From: Streptomyces sulphureus DSM 40104
Lineage (GTDB): Bacteria > Actinomycetota > Actinomycetes > Streptomycetales > Streptomycetaceae
Length of the DNA stretch: 64,000 nt
Reading direction: 5' to 3'
Assembly: GCF_000381025.1 (NCBI RefSeq)
Contig: NZ_KB905817.1
Span: 124,001-188,000 of the forward strand
In this document: piece by piece, positions 58,899-64,000 of the stretch
Position numbering within the stretch: the first letter of the stretch is position 1
How the letters are laid out: each line of letters starts with the position of its first letter
Notes under the pieces: generated by a model
The model's database searches: none
What the model saw: the letters and a program-made list of their open reading frames with translations, nothing else
Told to the model about the DNA's origin: nothing
Program-made: the position numbers and the translations under genes

Positions 58899-60560
58899 TC
58901 ACCGGACCCGGGCCACCCGCTCCTCGTCCCAGACGGGTTCGGGCACCTCGCGCACCCGGCCGTCGGCGCCGAAGACGAGGAAGCGGTCGAAGCTCCGCGC
59001 GAACCAGCGGTCGTGCGTCACGGCGAGAACGGTGCCCTGGTAGGACTCGAGCCCCTCCTGGAGCGCCTCGGCCGACTCCAGGTCGAGGTTGTCGGTCGGC
59101 TCGTCGAGGAGGAGCGCGGTGGTGCCGGCGAGCTCGAGGAGGAGGATCTGGAAGCGCGCCTGCTGTCCGCCGGAGAGCCGGCCGAAAGGCTGCTCGGCCT
59201 GGCGGGTCAACTCGTAGCGGTTGAGCGCGGGCATCGCGGCGCCGCGGTCCTGCGCGTGGTCCTTCCAGAGGATCTCCAGCAGGGTGCGGTCCTGCAGCTC
59301 GGGGCGCAGGTGGGTCTGCGCGAAGTGCCCCGGGACGACGCGGGCGCCCAGCTTCCAGCTTCCGGTGTGCGCCACGGGGCCGCCCTCCGCCTCCGTCGAG
59401 GGCCCTGCCTCGCCCGGTGCACCGCTCGCCAGGAGCCGGAGGAAGTGCGACTTGCCCGAGCCGTTGGAGCCGAGCACCGCGACCCGCTCGCCGTAGAAGA
59501 CCTCCAGGTCGAACGGGTGCATGAGCCCCGTGAGTTCGAGCCGCTCGCAGGTGACGGCGCGGACGCCCGTGCGCCCGCCGCGCAGCCGCATCCGGATGTC
59601 CTGCTCGCGCGGCGGCTGCATCGGGGGACCGGCCTCCTCGAACCTCTGGAGCCGGGTGCGGGCCGCCTGGAGGCGGGAGGCCATGTCCGAGTTGAAGGCG
59701 GCCTTCTGCTTGTACATCGTGACGAGGCGCCTCAGCTTGTCGTGCTCCTCGTCCCAGCGGCGGCGCAGCTCCTCGAACCTGGCGAACCGCTCCCGCCTGG
59801 CCTCGTGGTACGTCGCGAACCCGCCGCCGTGCACCCAGACGTCGCTGCCGGCAGCGCCCGGCTCGACGCTGACGAGCTTCTCCGCCGCGTTGGCGAGGAG
59901 TTCGCGGTCGTGCGAGATGAAGAGGACGGTCTTGCCCGTCTCCCGGAGCTGCCCCTCCAGCCACCGCTTTCCCGGTACGTCGAGGTAGTTGTCCGGCTCG
60001 TCGAGGAGGAGGACCTGCTCCTGGCCGCGGAGCAGCGCCTCCAGTACGAGGCGCTTCTGTTCGCCGCCGGAGAGCGTGCGCACCGAGCGCCAGCGTGCTC
60101 GCGCGTACGGGACGCCGAGGGCGGCGACCGTGCACATGTCCCAGACGGTCTCTGCCTCGTAGCCGCGGGCCTCGGCCCAGTCGGCCAGGGCCTGCGCGTA
60201 CTGGAGTTGGGTGCGCTCGTCGTCCCGCTCCATGAGCGCCTCCTCGGCCGCCTCCACTTCGGCGGCGGCACGGCGGATGCGGGGCGGTGCGACGGAGACG
60301 AGGAGGTCGGCGACGGTCGAGTCGTCCCGCACCGAGCCGACGAACTGCGGCATCACGCCGAGCCCTCCGCTGCTGGTGACCGAGCCGGAATCGGGGGCCA
60401 GTTCGCCCGCGACCAGGCGCAGCAGCGTCGTCTTGCCCGCACCGTTGGCGCCGACGAGGCCGACCGTCGCGCCCTCGCCGACGCGGAAGGAGACGTCGTC
60501 CAGGAGCGGGCGGCCGTCGGGCAGGAGGTAGTGCAGGTGCGCGACTTCGACGTGACCCAT
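58899..60560 (-). CDS. ABC-F family ATP-binding protein
   Basis: A protein of 553 residues with two ATP-binding cassettes and no membrane helices. Domain 1: GLVGANGAGKTTLLRL, LSGGEQKRLVLEALL, LLLDEPDNYLD. Domain 2: VLGSNGSGKSHFLRLLA, LSGGQQARFQILLLEL, LLLDEPTDNLD. The linker between them (about 240-310) is charged and helical, the P-site tRNA interaction motif region. ABC-F proteins act on ribosomes as translation factors or in antibiotic resistance. Start ATG 60560; the frame is open further upstream but without a ribosome binding site. Confidence 0.93.
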   Translation of the reverse strand: MGHVEVAHLHYLLPDGRPLLDDVSFRVGEGATVGLVGANGAGKTTLLRLVAGELAPDSGSVTSSGGLGVMPQFVGSVRDDSTVADLLVSVAPPRIRRAAAEVEAAEEALMERDDERTQLQYAQALADWAEARGYEAETVWDMCTVAALGVPYARARWRSVRTLSGGEQKRLVLEALLRGQEQVLLLDEPDNYLDVPGKRWLEGQLRETGKTVLFISHDRELLANAAEKLVSVEPGAAGSDVWVHGGGFATYHEARRERFARFEELRRRWDEEHDKLRRLVTMYKQKAAFNSDMASRLQAARTRLQRFEEAGPPMQPPREQDIRMRLRGGRTGVRAVTCERLELTGLMHPFDLEVFYGERVAVLGSNGSGKSHFLRLLASGAPGEAGPSTEAEGGPVAHTGSWKLGARVVPGHFAQTHLRPELQDRTLLEILWKDHAQDRGAAMPALNRYELTRQAEQPFGRLSGGQQARFQILLLELAGTTALLLDEPTDNLDLESAEALQEGLESYQGTVLAVTHDRWFARSFDRFLVFGADGRVREVPEPVWDEERVARVR

Positions 60561-60672
60561 GGGGCGATTCTCGCCCGGCGGCGCCGTCCGGGGCGAACGG
60601 ATTATTCCCCTTCCGTCCGCCTCCGCCGGGCTGCGGAGGCGCGTGCGGGCTGCACCGCGGCGCACGGGCGTC

Positions 60673-60678
60673 TATAGG
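60673..60678 (+). promoter_or_regulatory. -10 element of the next gene
   Basis: TATAGG, 9 bases before ATG 60688, suggests a leaderless transcript. The -35 is not clear. Confidence 0.4.
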
Positions 60679-60687
60679 ATGCGCGGC

Positions 60688-61536
60688 ATGAGCTTTGGGC
60701 AGGGGGGACCCGAGTGGGGTCCAGGGGGTTCGTCCACGCCGGACTGGACAGCGCTTGCCGAGGAGGCCGAGCGGGCCAAGGCCCGGCGCCGGCGGTGGAT
60801 GGTGGTGGGCGGCGGGGCGCTCGCAACGGCCGCCGTCGCGGGGATCGTCGCCGTCGCCGTCGTCAACGAGGGCTCGGGCGGGGGCGCTTCGGACGCACCG
60901 TCGAGTTCGCTCCCCTCGCCCGAGGAGCTGCCGACGGACCCCGGCACCCAGCCGGAGCCGACGTTCAAGGACGAGCCCCCGCCGCCGCCCCCGCCGCTCG
61001 ACTTCATCAAGAGCGCCGAGCGCGACAGGGCACCGCTCGGCACGGAGACCCTCTTCCCCACGGAGAAGGTCACCATCAACGGCCGCGGCTACCAGCGAGC
61101 CGAAACCCAGGGGACCACCGAGTGCGCGAAGGCGACCCACTCCGACCTCGGCAAGGTCCTCGACAGGCACGGCTGCAAGGAGCTCTACCGCGCCACCTTC
61201 ACCCGGCAGGGCCTCGCCGTCACCGTCGGGATAGCGGTCTTCGACAAGAGCCGCACGGCGGCGGCCGTGAAGAAGGAGTACGAGCCCAACCTCAACGCGC
61301 TGCCCGGCAGCGGCGTCCCCGACTTCTGCCGCACGGTGACGTGCCGCACCACCGCCAACTCCCTCGGCAGGTACGCCTTCTTCACGATCGCGGGCCGCAC
61401 CAACGGCAAGCCTTCGACGAGCGAGGACAAGACAGCCGCACGCGTGAGCCTCGACGGCTCGGACTACGCGTACGCACGCGTACTCCAGCGCGGCAAGGCG
61501 CAGTCCTCGAAGGCAGCGGCGGCACCCGGGGAGTGA
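60688..61536 (+). CDS. Membrane-anchored secreted protein of unknown function
   Basis: A protein of 282 residues. A Gly/Pro-rich cytoplasmic start (MSFGQGGPEWGPGG) is followed by a helix (WMVVGGGALATAAVAGIVAVAVV, about 36-58), a Pro-rich linker with seven consecutive prolines after KDEP, and an outer domain of about 170 residues. The outer domain has four cysteines (TECAKA, HGCKEL, DFCRTV, VTCRTT), probably in disulfides. No known family recognised; the layout is common for Streptomyces surface proteins. ATG 60679 is an alternative start. It diverges from the ABC-F gene. Confidence 0.72.
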   Translation: MSFGQGGPEWGPGGSSTPDWTALAEEAERAKARRRRWMVVGGGALATAAVAGIVAVAVVNEGSGGGASDAPSSSLPSPEELPTDPGTQPEPTFKDEPPPPPPPLDFIKSAERDRAPLGTETLFPTEKVTINGRGYQRAETQGTTECAKATHSDLGKVLDRHGCKELYRATFTRQGLAVTVGIAVFDKSRTAAAVKKEYEPNLNALPGSGVPDFCRTVTCRTTANSLGRYAFFTIAGRTNGKPSTSEDKTAARVSLDGSDYAYARVLQRGKAQSSKAAAAPGE

Positions 61537-61877
61537 CGTCCGTGGCGCCGGGCGCGGACACGTGGCCGCCGTGCACGGCGGCGGACCGGGCGGCTGATCC
61601 CATGGGGCGTCCCGTCCAACGTCCGTAGCAGACGGAGCAGTTGCGGCACTCTCGCCACCCAACGCGCCGCCAGGAGTCCGGTCCGCACCGGGGGCGCACG
61701 ACCTTCGCAGCGGCGAACACCCGCAGTGCCGCCCCGGTCACCACGCGCCCAGCCCGACTCCTCCCGGGGCGCACAGCGGACGCGCCGGCCGCGCGGCCTT
61801 CCGACGGAGCGGCGGTCGGGGCGGCGGGTGCCCCTGTACGCCCGTCTCATCGTCGAGCCCCTGACCTCCCTCCGTGA
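61537..61877. other. Intergenic stretch before the MFS leader
   Basis: About 340 bases without a plausible gene. No clear terminator for the preceding gene was found. Confidence 0.35.
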
Positions 61878-61883
61878 TATAGA
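61878..61883 (+). promoter_or_regulatory. -10 element of the MFS leader transcript
   Basis: TATAGA ends 6 bases before the ATG at 61890, so transcription should begin at or next to the leader peptide start codon. No strong -35 is visible. Confidence 0.5.
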
Positions 61884-61889
61884 TGCACT

Positions 61890-61967
61890 ATGAAACGTTC
61901 GTCCGAGCGGACCCGCACACCGCGTGCTGCACGCCACACGGGCCCGCCTCGCGTACGTCGCCTCTGA
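61890..61967 (+). CDS. Arg-rich leader peptide upstream of the MFS exporter
   Basis: A 25-codon open frame beginning MKRSSERTRTPRAARHTG and ending VRRL before a TGA. Nine of 25 codons are Arg. It begins a few bases after a -10 element and ends 116 bases before the exporter start. Inverted repeats lie between (GCTCCCC 61977-61983 with GGGGAGC 61999-62005; CCGCGCG with CGCGCGG near 62010-62045). This fits a leader that controls the exporter by ribosome stalling, as known for several resistance genes, but it is unproven. Confidence 0.5.
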   Translation: MKRSSERTRTPRAARHTGPPRVRRL

Positions 61968-62083
61968 CCGACACCCGCTCCCCGAAGCCGCCGGCCTAGG
62001 GGAGCCGTGCCGCGCGCGGTCCTCACGTGCAGGCGCTCGCGCGGTACCACCCGTCGCACCTTCGTCGAAAGGGGAGCACGCCG

Positions 62084-63391
62084 ATGGCCGGCCGCACCGC
62101 GGGCCCAGCAGCGAACCCGCTCAAGCAGCCGAAGGCGGTCTTCGCCGTCGCCTTCGCCTGTGTCGTCTCGTTCATGGGGATCGGCCTCGTCGACCCGATC
62201 CTCCCGGCGATCTCCGAGGACCTCGACGCCTCGCCGAGCCAGGTCACCCTGCTCTTCACCAGCTACCTCGTCGTCACCGCCGTCGCGATGCTGATAACCG
62301 GCTGGGTCTCCAGCCGGATAGGCGCCAAGCGGACGCTCCTCGTGGGCCTCGCGATCATCGTCGTCTTCAGCGCGCTCGCCGGGGCGAGCGGTTCGATCGA
62401 CGGGATCGTCGGCTTCCGCGCCGGCTGGGGCGTCGGCAACGCGCTCTTCATCGCGACGTCGCTCGCCGTCATCGTCGCCTCCGCCAGCGGCGGCTTCGCC
62501 GGCGCGATCATCCTCTACGAGACGGCACTCGGCCTCGGCATCGCGATGGGGCCGCTCGTCGGCGGCCTGCTCGGGCACATAAGCTGGCGCGGGCCCTTCT
62601 ACGGCGTCGCCGCGCTGATGGCGATCGCGATGATCGCCACCTGGGTGCTCGTCGAACCGCTCCCGAAGCCGGAGCGCAAGGGCCGGCTGACCGACCCGCT
62701 GCGCGCCCTGCGCCACCGCGGGCTGCTCACCATGTCGCTCACCGCGCTCTGCTACAACTGGGCGTTCTTCACCGTCCTCGGCTACGCGCCCTTCCCGATG
62801 GAGCTCGGCGCCATCCAGTTGGGCTTCGTCTTCACCGGCTGGGGGCTGCTCGTCGCGCTCTTCTCCGTGGTCGGCGCCCCGTGGCTGCAGAGCCGGCTCG
62901 GCCTCGCGCGCACCCTCTACGCCAACCTCGCGCTCTTCGCCGTCGTGGTGCTCGTCATCGCCGTCTGGACGACGACGAAGCCGGTGCTCATCTGCGCCGT
63001 GATCGTCGCCGGCGTCTTCATCGGCATCAACAACACCGTGACGACGCAGGCGGTGATGACGGTCGCGCCCGTCGAGCGTCCCGTCGCGTCGGCCGCGTAC
63101 GGGTTCGTACGGTTCATCGGCGGTGGGCTCGCGCCCTTCGCCGCAGGCAAGCTCGTCGAGGCGAGCAACGTGCACGTGCCGTTCTACCTCGGCTCCGGCG
63201 CCCTCCTGCTCGGCATCGCCGTCCTCGCGACCGGACACCGCTTCCTGGAGGACGCGGAGCGCACGCAGGCGGCCGAGGCCGCCGGGCACGAAGTCCCCGC
63301 GCCCGAGGCCGAGTCGGCGCCCGACGCCGCGCAGGACACGGAGCCGGGCCAGCACCAGGCGACGGTACCGGCGGACCGCGCCGCCGAGTGA
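62084..63391 (+). CDS. MFS transporter, drug-exporter (DHA1) type
   Basis: A protein of 435 residues with 12 predicted membrane helices. The N-terminal half has FAVAFACVVSFMGIGLVDPILPAI, the loop 2-3 motif GWVSSRIGAKRTLL, FRAGWGVGNALF (motif B, charged Arg in helix 4) and ETALGLGIAMGPLVGG (motif C, typical of exporters). The C-terminal tail is Glu/Ala-rich and cytoplasmic. The likely role is proton-driven export of a small molecule; substrate unknown. Start ATG 62084 follows GAAAGGGGAG. The leaderless upstream peptide suggests inducible control. A strong terminator follows. Confidence 0.88.
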   Translation: MAGRTAGPAANPLKQPKAVFAVAFACVVSFMGIGLVDPILPAISEDLDASPSQVTLLFTSYLVVTAVAMLITGWVSSRIGAKRTLLVGLAIIVVFSALAGASGSIDGIVGFRAGWGVGNALFIATSLAVIVASASGGFAGAIILYETALGLGIAMGPLVGGLLGHISWRGPFYGVAALMAIAMIATWVLVEPLPKPERKGRLTDPLRALRHRGLLTMSLTALCYNWAFFTVLGYAPFPMELGAIQLGFVFTGWGLLVALFSVVGAPWLQSRLGLARTLYANLALFAVVVLVIAVWTTTKPVLICAVIVAGVFIGINNTVTTQAVMTVAPVERPVASAAYGFVRFIGGGLAPFAAGKLVEASNVHVPFYLGSGALLLGIAVLATGHRFLEDAERTQAAEAAGHEVPAPEAESAPDAAQDTEPGQHQATVPADRAAE

Positions 63392-63395
63392 ACAC

Positions 63396-63432
63396 GGGCG
63401 CGAGCGGCGCCCCTGCGGCCCCGCTCGCGCCC
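63396..63432 (+). terminator. Terminator of the MFS exporter gene
   Basis: A perfect 12-bp inverted repeat (63396-63407 and 63421-63432), 4 bases after the stop. Confidence 0.78.
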
Positions 63433-63667
63433 GACTCGCCCTCCGCCGAGTCGCGTTGCTCCACGGACGCCAGCCGCGCGACCGACCGCGAGACGGGCGG
63501 CAGCACCGCAGCGAGCTCGCCCCCAGCCGTCACCTCCCTGCACGGGGCGCGGCACCACGCAGTCGTGCTCCGCCTGGGAGTTGACGGCGTCGGGGCCGTG
63601 AGACGCGGTAGGAAGCGCCCCGGGGCGTCTCAATTCGCCTTGCACACCCAGGGATTCAGCCACGGGC

Positions 63668-64000
63668 TCACCCGCAGCACCCCGACCCCCCGGGCAACGT
63701 ACGCCGGTTGCGCGCCTCGCGGTTCCGCTCGGCGAGGCGGCTGTCGGCCGGGTAGCCGACCTCCTCCAACGTCAGCCCGTGCGGGCGCACCACGTGCACG
63801 GCCGAGTCCCGCACCCCGGCGGCGAGCACCTTCGCGGGCCACTGCGGACCGCGGTGCCCGTCGCCGACGAAGAGCAGCGCGCCCACCAGCGCGCGCACCA
63901 TGTTGTGGCAGAACGCGTCGGCGCGGACGGTCCCCTCCAGGACGCCGTCCTCCCGCCGTACCCAGTGGAGTTGCTGGAGGGTGCGGATCGTCGTGGCGCC
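63668..64000 (-). CDS. truA: tRNA pseudouridine(38-40) synthase TruA (3' part, runs off window)
   Basis: 111 codons read in one frame from the right edge to a TGA at 63668. TIRTLQQLHWVRRE, then DAFCHNMVRALVGALLFVGDG and RPHGLTLEEVGYP are the conserved C-terminal TruA segments (FCHNMVRxxVG and the PxGLxLxxVxYP end). TruA isomerises uridines in the tRNA anticodon arm. The N-terminal part with the catalytic Asp lies outside. The last 25 or so residues (Arg/Asn-rich, ending GGSGCCG) extend past the usual end. Confidence 0.93.
   Translation of the reverse strand, partial: GATTIRTLQQLHWVRREDGVLEGTVRADAFCHNMVRALVGALLFVGDGHRGPQWPAKVLAAGVRDSAVHVVRPHGLTLEEVGYPADSRLAERNREARNRRTLPGGSGCCG

Noticed and set aside
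58899..60560. ABC-F protein as a named resistance determinant
   Set aside because: The sequence fits a broad actinobacterial ABC-F group; no feature identifies a specific antibiotic.
1..64000. Insertion sequences, integrases, attachment sites, tRNA or rRNA genes
   Set aside because: None could be recognised by motif or structure in either strand.

Overview
The window is a high-GC actinobacterial chromosome segment. Its gene order and content point to Streptomyces or a very close relative: guaA and chorismate mutase, a Ser/Thr kinase cluster, glpD, guaB3 and guaB, the sigma factor ShbA, bldM, whiD, groEL/groES, the tsaB-rimI-tsaD set, alr, nnrDE, acpS, coaA, glmM, rpsI and rplM, and truA. From memory this order closely follows the S. 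coelicolor SCO4731-SCO4785 interval. Starts are a mix of ATG and GTG with purine-rich ribosome binding sites. Several genes appear to be leaderless, with a -10 hexamer ending 6-9 bases before the start codon. No tRNA, rRNA, transposase or integrase was recognised.

Layout. 1-8.6 kb is accessory-like: the 5' end of a sulfite-oxidase-like gene, a large vWA/Cna-B surface protein, a structured gene-poor stretch, an F420-type oxidoreductase, an XRE-regulator/membrane-protein pair and two membrane-anchored proteins of unknown function. 8.6-16 kb holds guaA, a chorismate mutase preceded by an aromatic-rich leader peptide and terminator hairpin (a probable attenuator), a GMC oxidoreductase and a succinic-semialdehyde-type dehydrogenase. 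15.5-23.5 kb carries three Ser/Thr kinase-family receptors. The middle one has lost every catalytic motif and has a very long disordered insertion. 23.9-30 kb has glpD, a nucleotide-sugar dehydrogenase homologue without its catalytic cysteine, guaB3 (catalytic Cys replaced by His) and guaB. 30-32.2 kb is a developmental block: shbA, bldM, whiD. 32-40.3 kb has MOSC, SDR, groEL and groES behind two CIRCE operators, a THUMP-like methyltransferase, a CopD-type membrane protein and an arylamine N-acetyltransferase.

40.4-41.5 kb is a type I-E-like CRISPR array of 19 repeats and 18 spacers. It is read on the minus strand and has no cas gene anywhere in the window. 41.9-51.2 kb holds both halves of the tRNA t6A machinery (tsaD, rimI and tsaB in one operon; tsaE with an alpha/beta hydrolase and alr in another), a DUF2993 protein, and an L,D-transpeptidase-like secreted protein lacking its catalytic Cys and His. 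51.4-58.6 kb is housekeeping: GNAT, nnrDE, acpS, coaA, a LuxR regulator, glmM and the rplM-rpsI operon. 58.9-64 kb has an ABC-F protein, a secreted protein, an MFS exporter preceded by an Arg-rich leaderless leader peptide, and the 3' part of truA.

The most interesting signals are two putative ribosome-sensing leader peptides (chorismate mutase; MFS exporter), a recurring pattern of paralogues that keep their fold but lack catalytic residues, the stand-alone CRISPR array, and a strongly structured intergenic region at 3.47-3.71 kb. No wholly new defence or biosynthetic system could be demonstrated from sequence reading alone.
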